This document shows positions 20,069 to 31,739 of a DNA stretch of 56,730 nt, piece by piece. Made by a program: the position numbers and the translations under genes. The DNA is from Bremia lactucae (lineage: Eukaryota; Oomycota; Peronosporomycetes; Peronosporales; Peronosporaceae), in NCBI RefSeq assembly GCF_004359215.1, contig NC_090621.1, positions 4,200,776 to 4,257,505 of the forward strand, given 5' to 3'. Within the stretch, counting starts at the first letter, position 1. The number at the start of each line of letters is the position of its first letter. The notes beneath the pieces were generated by a model. It was not told the DNA's origin and made no database searches. It was given only the letters and a program-made list of their open reading frames with translations.

Positions 20069-22675
20069 GCTCGCTAATTACTTGCACAAATATAGCAAGA
20101 ATTATGCTGAGCAAACTAAATCATTACCTGACCTCCTTAAAAAGGACGCAGAATGGGTCTGGCTAAAATAACAAGAAGATGTGAAGCAATCTCTTGTAGA
20201 GGCACCGGTCTTGGTATTGCCAGACCCTTTAGCGTCGTCTGCAATGCAAGTAATTTTGCAATCGGCAGCGCGCTCATGCGAAAGGATGACGACAGCGTTC
20301 AGTGCGTCTTCTCTTATCAGTCCCGGCTTTTAAAAGCCGCGGAACTGAATCACCCCGTGCATGAAAAAGAGCTACTATCAATATAGTAGGCTCTTGTCAA
20401 GTTTCGTGTGCACCTACTGGGCACCGAACCATTTGTGGTTTATACGGATCACGCATCACTGCGGACCGCAATAAACTCACCGCAGCTCTCATCTTGAATG
20501 GCAAGACGGCTCACATTCTTCTCTGAATATAATTTCAAAATTATATACAAGCCGGGTAAGTCGAATGTCTTGGCTGACGCTTTATCGCGCAGACCAGACT
20601 TCGAGGTTAGACACCAAGAAAGTGTGTCTAGTGCGAAAGCGCAATTCCAGCCGTAAATGTTGGCAGCCATGAAGGCATACCACGTGACGAGCTCATTGGC
20701 CTCTTAGATAAAAGAGCTACAGGCTGGACGACATTTGTCGCCTGCTGTTGGGTCACTTTGGTAGACGAAATGTAACCCTTCCGTCGCACTAAAGGCTAAG
20801 CTTGATCACTTTGCTTACAGCGATAGACTGTTATGGCACCAGCTGTCACCTTCTGATCCCTTGAGAATCTATGTGCCTCATGAAGCAGATCCCAAGCTGA
20901 TGATCCTTCACGAACTCCATGATGCACCATCTAGTGGGCATCTGGGTCGTAAAAGACATTCTTACGAGTGTCCGAGGAATTTTGGTGGCCACACCCATAT
21001 AGATAGGTGGCCAACTATATTCGCTCTTGCGAGCAGACTCAGCGCATTTAGCCTGCATTGTCCAGCAGTGCGCCACTGAAGCCGCTACAGATTCCAACGA
21101 ACTGTTGAAAGTCAGTAAGTCTGGACTTCATGCTTGGAATGGCGCCCGACCACAATGCTCGGACGGGTCTCGCCGTCTTTGTAGACAGACTGAGCAAAAT
21201 GGTATATGTAGTATCATGTAAAACATCTCAGGCAAAAAGGCAGCTCTATTGCTCCTGAATTGTGTTTACCGACTACACGAGATGCTCGAGTCCATAGTAT
21301 CGGACCGGAATCCACGTTTTATTTCTGGTTTCTGGCGACATGTGTTCGAGCTGCTAGGTAGCAAGCTCCACATGTTGACCTCAGATCAATTCCAGACCGA
21401 TGGCTAATCAGAGCGTGCCAATTGGGTCGCGGAGGATGTCTTACACACACGACAGTAGCTTCCAAAGAATGAAGCAAACAATCGTTCTTTGTGGAGTTCG
21501 CTATAAATAACAGTGTCCACACCAGTACGGGTAAGACACCGTTTCATATTAACGGACTGCGCCATCCTCGGACGCCAGTCTCGTTTGTGCGCAGCCCGAG
21601 TCTTAGTGGGGGAGGGCCCCTCACTATACTCGGTGAGAAAGAGGGACATAGTTTCGTCAATATGACGATGACCCGTGAGGGTATCATCCCAAAGACAGAA
21701 ACTTGCCCTAGTGACCCTGCCAGTTAAGCAGTGGTTAATAAACTACGTCTTATGACCGACCTCTCGGCGTTGTCATAGGCGAGTTTGATGCTAAAAGCGT
21801 GAGCGAGGCTAAAAGCTTTGTGGATGAGAGATTAGCCAGAACACGAAAAGTCTGTGACGCGATGGCAAGTGCACAGGACTAACAAAACGAATATGCGGAC
21901 CGAAAATGTCGCAAAAATAATGAACGCTTAAGAGCGGGGGAAGTACTATTAAGTACTGCTACCCTACCTGAAAATGCAATTTCTGTACCACCTGGAGGCA
22001 TTACGAAGCTGTTACCGCGTTTCATGGGCCCTTTACGGTGGTAGAAGAGGTTAGAGACCTAAATTATAGACCCACCCTTCCCCCGTATATGAAGACGCAC
22101 CCCGTATTTTACGTGGGTCGTCTGAAACAGTATGTAGACCCAAATGAGGTCACATGCCCATCCGTCTAAGAAGACCGATGGTGACGCCGACTGTGAATCG
22201 AGCGTCGATCGGGTGTAGAAGACTGTGAAGGAGAATAACTTTCAGCCGAATTACTCCTCCCACCGCGATAATGACTCGGAGAGCGAGGAATACCACGCGC
22301 GTAATGCGGGTCTCTTAGCACCAACTTCTCCAGGATGTCAAGCCGAAGTTTCAGGCATTCATAACCCTGGCGATCATTCGCAAGGACATCCTGAAGATCC
22401 GAGGTCAGTCGCAAAACTTGACCCTCAAGATCCACGATACGTCGTTCGGCGGCGCTTAACGCCTCGCCTGAAAGGACGAAGGTAAGACAGCCACGAGTAG
22501 GTGAGCGAGATCACCACTCCTATCGGGCGCCGCCTGCACTGATAGATACGGGTGGGAACCAACGCTTCCTTGTTGGAAGGTTGCTAGCCCATCCCTCCGT
22601 GAGACAAAGGTATCAGATCCTCGTCCAATGGAAAGGTTACTCGAAGAATTTTGACTCTCTGGGAACCGATCGATA
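20069..22675 (+). mobile_element. Ty3/Gypsy RNase H-integrase-chromodomain copy (G2)
   Basis: The frame enters at the RT thumb (LANYLHKYSKNYAEQ), then RNase H (FSVVCNASNFAIGSALM, where the catalytic Asp of a DAS motif reads Asn; HPVHEKELL). Integrase follows, with HLGR..H zinc-binding remnants near 20940 and VSDRNPRF / LLTSDQFQTDG core equivalents between 21290 and 21410. The GPFTVVEEV..HPVFYVGRLK tail lies at about 22030-22130, and a chromodomain (YQILVQWKGYSK) at about 22610-22655. Several stops and frameshifts make it inactive. It matches the minus-strand copy at 33.6-36.2 kb almost base for base, so one of them is a recent duplicate. Confidence 0.8.
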
Positions 22676-22689
22676 CCCTACGTCGTTCG

Positions 22690-23310
22690 GCGGCTGATAC
22701 ATGGCGCGAATCTTTTCCTTAAAGATCGCTCATGAAGGGAACGCCTCTCTGTCCGCCAGAAGCGCCGAGTAAGCCCACTCTGAGGCCTTACCGCGCAGAT
22801 GCGACATGGCGTACGACACCATCCGGCTGCCGTCCTCGATGAGCTGGGCGACACCGCATTGCTCCACGGCTAAAAGCCAGTGGACAATCGTGTGCGCCGC
22901 AGTTCCATCGAACTTGGGCGGGTCCATCCGAATGGGCCTCGGCTGATGCGGCCGGGCAGAGAGCATCTCAACAGTCCTATTGAGAGCCTCGCTCCGAGAC
23001 TGCTCATGCCTCAGCTCATCCTGAGTTTGAGTGACGGACTCCGCCGCAGCATAGCCCTGTGCCTCGGACGCGGCCCTCCGCTGTCCGGGCACGAATGCCT
23101 CAAACTGCTCCAATTGAGCAACACGTTGCTCAGGAGGACTACCCAGGAGCCTGGCCAGGGCTTGTTCACCAAGTTCCTGCGCCATAAACCATGCCACCTC
23201 CCGATGATGTCCGGAGAGGTGGGGAAAATGAGCCCAATCAATATTGAGGCTCATCCTCACGTACACACGCAAAGATGCGGGTCGTGGGAAGGATTTCAAG
23301 TGCTACCAAG
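22690..23310 (-). mobile_element. Gypsy gag fragment with primer-binding site, LTR-B family
   Basis: The minus-strand frame (22730-23299) is the same gag as at 38719-39282, with ARLLGSPPEQRVAQLEQFEAF, a central MLSARPHQPRPIRMDPPKF segment and SYAMSHLRGKASEWAY. It is a capsid-type gag of chromodomain Gypsy elements. Directly after the LTR end (minus strand) comes CTTGGTAGCAC, a primer-binding site one base off the initiator-tRNA-Met type TGGTAGCAG. It is joined tail-on to the plus-strand pol copy at about 22675-22690, so the two pieces do not form one element. Confidence 0.7.
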
Positions 23311-23863
23311 TGTAGGCGGGCACGTCGTAATGCGGCCACGCTCTACTTAGACACACACCCTAGCACAGCGAGGAAGCGGTTTGACCTGCTTCTCTTGCGT
23401 GCAGTGTGGTAGTTGTGGTGGGCGCGCAAGCGACCACATTCAACACACTAAGTGCTCTGGATAAGTGTCGTCACGGTAGCGGTAATCCGTCTCTTCGTGC
23501 GCACTTACCATTTAGGAAGTAGCTTTCAGACTGATTTATATTTAATAGAATTGAATACAAACACCTATTTTTACCAATGAAAATGTTATCTCTATAGATA
23601 AGATTTAATGTATTGCGAGCGTATCTTTCTAGATACCTCGCGTAACGGATGACGCTAGCCGTCATCACGGATGACGCTGGGCGTCATCCCTCCTAATGTG
23701 AATGCACCCATGTGCATCACATACACAAGGGTTGGTCACAAATGTGCACCACACCCGAGTGTTGGGTCTAATTACTATTATTTAGTAATGGACCATCCCC
23801 TTAAGTACACCAAGTGTACTTAACGGGGACTGTGTAACATTAGGGCAACTTTAGCCCGTTACA
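23311..23863 (-). repeat. LTR, family B (copy B1), 5' LTR
   Basis: The ends are TGTAGGCGGG (plus 23311) and AGCCCGTTACA (23863), giving a 553-bp LTR that reads TGTAACGGGC..CCGCCTACA on the minus strand. The adjacent primer-binding site and gag set its orientation. It is about the same length as copy B3 at 39254. Confidence 0.75.
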
Positions 23864-26477
23864 GACCGTCTTCTCTTACGTAGTGAGAATGTTGGTGGGC
23901 GTTTGTCAAAATTGCACGATTTATCGTATCCGCATGTCCTCGAACCAAAACGTTGATAATTACAAGGGTACGCTCTCGAAAAGTTTACGGAAGAGAGTAT
24001 TACTATGTCATTAATTTTATATGAAATAACCTTTGATCTTCCATGTTTGTCTGCGTTCCGTATCTTTGCGTCGTCTAGGGCTGACTGGACCACGGAGCAA
24101 GAAGATGTAATGACCTATATTTACCAAATGGATAAGCGTTCCGAATATTACTTTGGGTGGGCATGCGTTGTAGACGTATGCATACGTCTACAACGCATAC
24201 CCATCCTAAAACAGGAATTATGTCTGCGCCAAAAATGCATTTAGATGCATTGGCATACAATTTATTTGTGCGCATACACTCGAGGACTGCTCGCAAATGG
24301 TTGAAATGGGTTTCCATATCCGACCAACCCTGCTCGGCACGACTATGGACAAAAATGTCATCGATACAAGTCTGTGCATAACCCCGATGAGGGCGGAAAA
24401 GTTGCGTCACTAGTCGATTAAATGTTGCCGAGGCGTTGGAAAGCCTTACCGCCTGAGTTCTAACCGCTGTAAGCGAATTATCGCTAGCGCGCATGAGCAG
24501 TTGGTAGTAACCATCGACTAAGTCCAATGCACTGTACATTGTACATCCCACCATATTGTTCTGCAGAACATCCTTTCTAGGAATGAGGGTTTGTGCTGGT
24601 ATAGTGACAGCACTAAGCTTATTATACGCATGCACAATGCGCCATTTACCATTTGGCTTTTTGACACAAAATGTCGGTGTCGAATGAGGAGATTTGCTCT
24701 CTCTAACCAGTCCAGCCTCGTGCTTAGCATAAAAGAATTCGTCCATGAGGTCACTCTGTTCCCTCGGTAAAAGCGACTGTCGTGTGACGCAGTATTTGGT
24801 ACCGGAACCAAGTCAATTTCATGACGTACACCTCTATCCGGAGGCAGACAGATGGAAGATTGGTAGATACTACATCTTGGAATACCTTTATCAAGGAATA
24901 AAATGGATCCTTAGGATCTTAAAGGATCGATGACCACTCCGCGCCTCCAGGAAAGCTTCGTCCAGAAGTGACGATGAGTTTAACTCAATCGTCGGTCGAA
25001 TGACCACCATCTCAGATAAGTCGCCAGCCTTTAAGGCTCGATCGCACTCATCAAAAGACATGTTGTCTAGCTATAAAGAGCATTTAACGAAGGGATTGCC
25101 GCAATGCTACCTTCTCCCTCAATATTACCGGTTACACCATTTACAAGCGTGTGTAATTGCTCACTCGTATCACTTTGTGAGGGTATAAATGCTTCGCGTT
25201 CCCCCGTCTTGGTGTAGAGACATTACGCCTCTTAGAGGCAGGGACATTCCCGTCCCCGAATTTTCCAGCCTGTATCGGTTCTATACCAGACATGGTGCCT
25301 AATTCGACATCCGACAAGGAGTTAGGTAACTCAACTTCCTTATCCAGCAAACGTTACGTGTCGCTCTGCGTGCATTAGACAGGTCTGACCCAAAATGCCC
25401 TGGCGAACCGCCAATAGTGTCACTTTTGACACTCAGTATGGTATTACCTCGGCCGACCACACTTGGTGGACTTAGACGTGCCCCTCCACTCAGGGATATT
25501 GCACCCTTGACGACTTGGCCTTAGGCCAACAATGCTTTTAGCATTTAGTGAATCGTTATTATAACGAGTGCCACTCGACGGAGTACGTGCCGTTCCACTG
25601 ATTTCTGCTGAGTCGGGCTCAGAATTAATGTTTTTAACATTAGAGTTTATTAACTCAGACATGCCAATGTCTAAAACACTGATAGACTCATTCAATGATC
25701 CGCGCCAATAGCGCTTTTGTTGCCTAGCAAAGGTGGGTTCATGACTATCCAAAACTTTGCTAGGAACATTGCGCGTGGCGCCTAAGGTCTTAGACCTCCA
25801 ATCGAACCATGGCTGATGGTGTTCTAACCACGCCATACCAAGGATGAGATCATTTCTCGAATCCAAATCAAGACGAGACAACGTTCCATACTGTCAAAGT
25901 CCAGAAACTTTATATTTAAGTTTAATGGAACCTTGGGATCAGTGACACGAGTCCCAGTCGCTAAGCGAACAGTGATTGTATCACCTTCATGCGCTCTAAG
26001 CGCCTCAACGTATTGTTGACCTTTTTCAAGGGAAAAGCGTCGAGAAAAATTGCAAGACGCTCCTGAGTCAATTAAAATTGACCACGGCTAATCAAAGCCC
26101 TTTACAGCTGCTTGAGCAACTAGCAAGCCAGGCTTGTACTCTCGCCCCGTGCCATTGAGCACCGAACTAATTGGGCTAGGCTCTGTTTATTCTCACCTCC
26201 TTGAGGTTCAACCGAGCCTAGGTCTTCCCCAGTAGGGTTCCCCGCACCTACTGGGTATCGACGTTTTCCGGCACCGTATTAGATCTCTGGTATAGGTCGG
26301 AGTTGGAGCTCTTTCGAGCTTTACGCGAATTTCGAAGCGGGCAGGCAGCGCAAATAAAGTTTTGAGCTTGTAATAAGCGGCACGTTGCGCTTCTGACAGT
26401 TCTGGAACCTCTTCCATATCCGTAAGGGTTTAGTCTTATAAATACTCAGGCGTAGTTTGACTACGAGGGCGACCAGG
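23864..26477 (-). mobile_element. Ty3/Gypsy protease-RT with internal deletion (G3)
   Basis: After LTR C copy 1 the minus strand shows a TGGTCGCCCTCG primer-binding site candidate (26464-26475). A protease follows, with ILIDSGASCNFSRR (about 26040-26085) and LDSRNDLILGMAWLEHHQPW (25795-25870). The RT frame 24746-24075 is intact over blocks ESKSPHSTPTFCV, YSALDLVDGYYQLLM and CIDDIFVHSR (YxDD with Cys for Tyr). A palindrome at 24155-24206 ends the RT, and the strand jumps straight to the integrase C-terminus (NADKHGRSKV, about 24040-24060). RNase H and the integrase core are missing. Only ~390 bp separate the LTR from the protease, so a gag ahead of pol is absent or deleted. Confidence 0.75.
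24155..24206. repeat. Near-perfect palindrome, 26-bp arms
   Basis: The sequence reads identically on both strands around the centre 24180/24181 (GTAGACGTATG then CATACGTCTAC). There are 2 mismatches in 26 pairs and no spacer. It sits exactly where the G3 RT reading frame ends and an unrelated piece of the element begins. Confidence 0.9.
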
Positions 26478-26973
26478 TGTAGCGGAGCTACCTCGCTCCT
26501 AAAGTCAGAGGAAGCCTTTTAGACTCATAGAGTCACTTAGTTCTATTGAACTAATTGGTTTACCAACTTAGGGAGTCGTACAAGCTGTAATAGCTTAAGG
26601 AATCCTAGTTCAAGGGATTCGGGGGTTCGTAGAACCAAGTAGCAACTAGTGCCGAAGAGGATATACCTTTGAAAGGCTCTATCTCTTACAGATCAAAGCG
26701 CAAGCCTTAGGAAGGCACTTAACGCTTTAAAATCAAAAGGGGTCTGCACTTTATTTAATTATTTAATCCAAAACCTTACCCTAGCTAAATAAAATTAAAA
26801 TAGATTCCGGCCGTCATATATATATATATATATATATATGGCGGCGCCCATATTTGTTACCCATACTCAATAAGATTTAATTAATTAACTATTTTAGATT
26901 AAAATAATAGGGTATTTTACCCATAAAGTAAATGTACCACAACAACGGTTGTCCAACCAATGTGTGCCCCATG
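26478..26973 (-). repeat. LTR, family C (copy C1), 5' LTR of G3
   Basis: On the minus strand it runs from ATGGGGCACACATTGG to CTCCGCTACA, and it aligns along its length with the inverted copy at 30858-31344. The primer-binding site candidate beyond 26477 shows the minus orientation. The copy carries an expanded (AT)12 run at 26816-26839 in place of a short palindromic spacer in copy C2. Confidence 0.65.
26816..26839. repeat. (AT)12 microsatellite inside LTR C1
   Basis: Twelve uninterrupted AT units are framed by GCCGTC and GGCGGC. The equivalent place in LTR C2 has a short AGATATAAATCT palindrome, so the run is an expansion specific to this copy. Confidence 0.9.
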
Positions 26974-27235
26974 AAATTCTGATTCATTTTCTTCAGTACT
27001 GAAAAACATGTAACTTTTACTGCTATTACGGCGCGGTGCTCCAAATGCTTTTGACTGATGGATTTCATCGGATGGCATGGGTCCAATGGCGTCTAATAAA
27101 TTAGTCGAAACACCGATAGCTACTGCTGCTGTCGCGTTAACAGGGCTAAAGAGTCCATCCCATGCAGTCGCGAAAAGGTCACTACCATCCTCAATACTAC
27201 TTTCTAATAAACAATTCAGAATGAATGCATCTTAT
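26930..27235 (-). pseudogene. Unidentified coding remnant, no start codon
   Basis: A minus-strand frame without an ATG stays open for about 100 codons and has protein-like composition (SSIEDGSDLFATAWDGLFS, PMPSDEIHQSKAFGAPRR). It runs into the LTR C1 end. Two stops lie just upstream. It may be a piece of an antisense-type ORF of another Gypsy copy or a host exon interrupted by LTR C1. I do not recognise a family. Confidence 0.3.
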
Positions 27236-27599
27236 TAATAATTTTAAAAATTGCTAGCGAAGCAGCTCTATTATTCAACTCGGGCTAACTCTACTGTTTT
27301 CGTATTAGCTGCGTTAAGAAAGATAGTTTCTTGTTTGCGATCGCAGTAGTTCTAAAGTAAGTTTGCAACTCAATTTGGTGTTTCAGACACATACCGAAAG
27401 TTGCGAGATACAAATCCGATCGTTTTAGGTGATAAAGAAATAAAAGGCTTAAACTGAAGTAATTTTCAAAGTCTATGCTAACAAGCTGCATAGAGCATGC
27501 ACAACCAAAATTGGGTCGACGGCATACTGCGGAAATTTATTTGGTTTAATTTGCTTCTTCTTTTCTCTTGGCTTGCTTATGGGGATTCCGGTCTACCTT

Positions 27600-29907
27600 C
27601 TGTATCGCTGCCGTCATGCCATAAGATTGATATCTCTAAGTATAGGGGAGTCGAAGAAGAAGGAGTCTTCTCGACGCCTGGAAAGCGAGGCCTTAGAGCG
27701 GATCCCGCTAAGGCAAAAGCCATAGTAGATTGGCCGGTTTTTAAAATAGAAATGATTTGCGTAAGTGGTTGGGTCTCGCCAATTTTATTTACACAAATAT
27801 AGCAAAATCTACGCTGACATTGCTAGGCCATTATCTAATCTCCTTAGAAAGAATACAGAATGGTGCTGGACTAGCACCGAACATAATGCTTTTCGAGCAG
27901 TTAAGGATAATATTTTCCATGCCCCGATCCGTGCACTGCCAAATCCAAATTGGCCTTTCAGTGTCGTCTGTGACGCATCGGATTTTGCCAGTAGCAGTGC
28001 TATGTAACAAAAAGATGTTGATAGGCGCGAATGTGTTCTTGCGAGCCTAGTCTTGTCTAGACAAGACTAAAAAGAACTACCCAGTTCATGACAAAGAGCG
28101 ACTTGCTATGAGTATGCTCTCGTTAAATTCAGAGTTCATCTGCTCGGCTTTAAGCCGTTTGTGATATACAGATCACGCGTCATTACGCACGGCGACTATG
28201 TCGCCCCCATCTCTCACAGCAAATGGCCCGATGGCGATCCTTTTTCTTGGAATACAACTTCGAGATGAAGTATAAGCCCGGCAAGCAGAATGCTTTGGCC
28301 GATGCGTTATCACGCAGGCCGCTTTCTCATTTAACGGCTATCTCGTCACCTATTCCTTAATTGATATGTTCGGCTTACGCCAAGGATGAACAGTGTGTAG
28401 CACTGCTACGAGCTTTAAAGAACTCGGATTCAGGTATTAAATTACCGGCACGTTTGCGTGCAAGGTTACATCGATTTTCTATCGATAACAACCTGTTGAT
28501 TTATTGCGCATACATCGCGGACCCTCCGCGTGCCGTTGTTCCTCATTATGAGGATTTGAAGTACCGAATCCTCTATGAGGCACACGATACTGTCCTTGGT
28601 GGTCATCTCGGTAGAGAAAAGACCTAATGCTCTGTAAGCCAAATTTATTGGTGGTCAAACTTTATAAATGGGTCAGCACATATGCGAAGCTTGCCGACGG
28701 GTTAAACCCTCGGCGCATGCTGCTGCGTCACTGGTGAGCCTTTCCGTTCCCATATGTTGTTGGTATTCCATTAGTATGGATTTGTTTCCGGTCACCGAAA
28801 GATTCAGCCGAAAACTTCGGCATAGTGGTCTTTGTTGACCGATTGAGCAAAATGGCTTATTTAGCGGCCGTACCGGATTTCATTGATGGTGAAGGTACCG
28901 CAAGGCTGCTTATTGATCGCGTGTTTTGACAACATGGTTTGCCAGTGGCAATTGTCTTTGATCGGGACCCCCGTTTCACGGGTAAATTTTGGAAATCAAT
29001 TTTCTTATTGCTTAGCACCAGATTGGATATGTCCACTGCGGACCATCCGAAGACCGATAGTCAAACTGAACGTGTCAATCGCGTCATTGAAGACGTTTTA
29101 CGCGGCGTGTGTGCTCAGACACCAAAGCGCTGGAGCTCAATGCTCCCAGTGGTGGATTTTGCGTTAAATAATGCTGTACATGCTTCTACAGGCATAATCG
29201 TACCGTGTCAACGGTCTCACCCACCCACGCGTCCGATTAACGATACCAGACCGAGTTTTACTAAACGCTAAAAATCAACCTACCAACTTGGTTTTCGCGG
29301 TCTTCAAGACCGAATTGCGCCCGCGCTTTATTGGACCATTTACGATCGTGGTCAAGAAGGGCCTTGCTTATACGCTAAACCTTCCTAGCAAGCTGCGTAC
29401 ACACTCTGTGCTCTACGTTGGCTTGCTTAAGCCATATCGGGACCCTTTCCATGTGGACTTGAAGGCGCTTGCGCCGAGACAGGCGGTCCTGCCGCAGATT
29501 GCTGCATCCTCACCAGGATGTCCAGCTGGCCCTCTAAACGAGGCTGCCGACGCTCCAGCATTGATAGACGGCCCTGAACCGCCTCAAAAGAGCCCTCAAC
29601 CCGAGCAAGGACCTCACGAAGAAGTTGCACCTCGCCGTAGAGCATCAAATGCTTCCGCCTACATTTCGACCCCCTTTTGTGCTGCTTGATGCACGATGGA
29701 ACCTTAAGGTTTCATGTGGAGCAACTTATAAAGCGACGTCGTCGTAAAGGTCAATATCAGTATCTGGTGAAGTGGCTAGGGTACCTCCCTTCTAAATACT
29801 CTTGGGAGTTCGAGGTACCTCTTCGGCAAGATTGCCCATACGCCGTTGACGTTTTTGAGCGCCAAGCTCAGGGTCAACTCGCGACAAACGACGCTTCCCA
29901 CCACTAG
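27600..29907 (+). mobile_element. Ty3/Gypsy pol copy with chromodomain (G4)
   Basis: The plus-strand pol starts inside the RT thumb (GLRADPAKAKAIVDWPV, about 27690-27740). RNase H follows (FSVVCDASDFA at 27957-27990, then TDHASLRTA), then the integrase zinc-binding and core parts (AHDTVLGGHLGREK about 28580-28625; VAIVFDRDPRFTGKFWKS; TDSQTERVNRVIED about 29050-29090). The GPFTIVVKKGLAYTLNLP tail is at 29335-29390. A separate frame at 29677-29907 is a chromodomain (YLVKWLGYLPSKYSWE), which in this group targets insertion to marked chromatin. Many stops and frameshifts make it dead. It differs clearly from the G1/G2 family. Confidence 0.8.
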
Positions 29908-29909
29908 AA

Positions 29910-30857
29910 GCAGGCTTAGGTGGTCTGTAGCCTCAGTACGACTTCAATCCATGGTTGCATGGTCAACCGAAGCACTAAAATATCGGCTAGACCTTTCTTC
30001 GTTATGTGGCATAAATGCCGAACGTAACTGGCCTTTGGTCTTAAGCTTGGCGAAATTAAAGCGAAGCTTTCGTTCCAGACGAACATCAGCCACAACCTCA
30101 GACTCTCTTATATTCAAAATAATGCGGAGCGGCCGGCCTGAAGGACTCAGTTCTCAAATAAGACTACCTACGTTTTCACTTCTTGTTTTGTTTGGATACA
30201 AAATTTTTGGAATTTTCCTCATTGAGGTCACCAAAGCCCCACGGGCTTGATCACGTAAACGCGTCAGATACTGACCTCAATCATTACCTTCGGCGTAAGG
30301 TATTGCTTATGAAGAGCGTCGCGGCCAGCGATCTCCTCCGACGTCCTCGCCGTGGCACCAGCGAAGCGGTGTCGCGCGATCTCTTTGAGACGCTCGTCCG
30401 CACTAAGCGGAGTGATATATTCACTATGAGCTTTAGCTTTCGCTATCTCGGCAGCTCGACGACGGGCTTGTTCCTCTATGAGGATTGCCCGCTCTTGCTC
30501 TTCATGAAGCGTATTCGTAGTATTGTTGGACTCAGGGTCCTGTGTCCTGCTCAACGCAGTTAGGCCATCAGCGGCACCACGTTCTGGGAACGGATTCGGG
30601 GCTCGCCGACGTTCATCCGGAGAAGAAGGCGTGAGCGAACGCCGCTCTTTTTCCTCCTTCTCTGATTGAGAGTGACTTTCAAACTCCACCATTCCCTCAT
30701 CGTCGAGGAAGGTGCTCAGAGTCTGTGACTCAGGCTTGATTGTCATTAGACAAAGGAATGGAAAACACAACCAAACGGTTGGCTGTTTAGGTTCCAACCT
30801 CAAAGAGGAAATGAAGCGAATGTTGTCACTCGGTGTCAACAGTCTGATGAGGGAGGG
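29910..30857 (-). mobile_element. Antisense ORF between pol and 3' LTR of G4
   Basis: The longest frame (30872-30264, effective start near MVEFESHSQS at about 30690) gives a ~150-residue charged protein with an Ala/Arg/Glu-rich helix (EEQARRRAAEIAKAKAHSEY). Further frames continue in the same direction to about 29910, with ARGALVTSMRKIPKIL and then RLERKLRFNFAKLKTKGQLR (about 30030-30085). The block lies wholly between the pol stop and a purine run (ATGAGGGAGGG, 30847-30857) that precedes LTR C2, so it is antisense to its host element. It could be gag-like, but I see no zinc knuckle. Confidence 0.5.
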
Positions 30858-31344
30858 TGTAATGGGGCACACATCGGTTGGAGAACCGTAGTTTTAGTAC
30901 ATTGACTTTATGGATGAAATACCCTTTTATCTAATTTTAAAAAAGTTAGTTACTAAAATCCTATTTATTATGGGTAACAAATGTGGTCGCCGCCAGATTT
31001 ATATCTGGTGGCCAAAGTCTATTTTTATTTAGCTAGGGTAAGGTTTTTAGATTTAAGTAATTAAATAAAGTTCAGTCCCCTTTTTGATCTTAAAGCGTTA
31101 AGTGCCTTCCTAAGGCTTGCGCATTGATCTGTAAGAGATAAAAGCTTTTTTTAAGGTATATCCTCTTGGGCACTAGTTGCCACTTGGTTCTACGAGCCCC
31201 CAAATCCCTTGAACTAGGATTCCTTAAGCTTTAGTAGCTTGTACGACTCCCTGAGTCGTAAAACCCATTAGATCAATAGAACGAAGCGACTCTCTGAGTC
31301 TGAAAGTCTTCCTCTGACTTTAGAAGCGAGGTAGCACCGCTGCA
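30858..31344 (+). repeat. LTR, family C (copy C2), 3' LTR of G4
   Basis: It starts TGTAATGGGGCACAC and ends near GCACCGCTGCA, and it is the inverted counterpart of copy C1. The purine-rich tract immediately before it (GAGGGAGGG) marks it as a 3' LTR in plus orientation, which agrees with the plus-strand pol upstream. Confidence 0.65.
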
Positions 31345-31739
31345 CAAAAAGTCTTCGCAATCAAGTCTATGATGCCTTTGCTATGATAGTATACAGCACA
31401 GACAAGGAAGCTTGCAATACTAGTTAACTTACATTTACTATAACTAGATACATGTAACCTAAGGTAATTTTAAAAATGCAATTTTACGCGTGCGGTGCAA
31501 TTGTAGACTGTTTATTATTACGTTATATATATATTTCCTATGTATTCTAATATGAATCTAATGGAGATGGTGGCACGGATCTACGTAGATATTTGTCCTT
31601 TTGAAAGCTACAGAGCGGGTCGCATCCTATACCGCAGCAATCCGCAGCCGTCACAAATATATTTCGTTTAGTATTCTGAAATGGTTTCATATACTGCGTT
31701 ATCAGGTATCTATTTATGATTTAACATGTCTTATTCTAT
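31345..31739. other. AT-rich non-coding stretch
   Basis: I see no ORF, RNA gene or repeat boundary here. Confidence 0.3.

Noticed and set aside
22225..22485. Two overlapping ORFs (both strands) conserved between the G1 and G2 Gypsy copies
   Set aside because: Conservation is explained by recent duplication of the element. The plus frame at 22225 (minus at 33784-34044) lies in the integrase-chromodomain linker, and the opposite frame is its shadow.
26816..26839. (AT)12 run as a possible origin or regulatory element
   Set aside because: It is a simple expansion within LTR C1, and the other LTR copy lacks it.
29427..29648. Minus-strand ORF with MLYGEVQLLREVLARVEGSF, coiled-coil-like
   Set aside because: It is antisense to the Gypsy integrase tail. 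It could be the end of the G4 antisense ORF, but a long gap and frame differences leave no support for a link.
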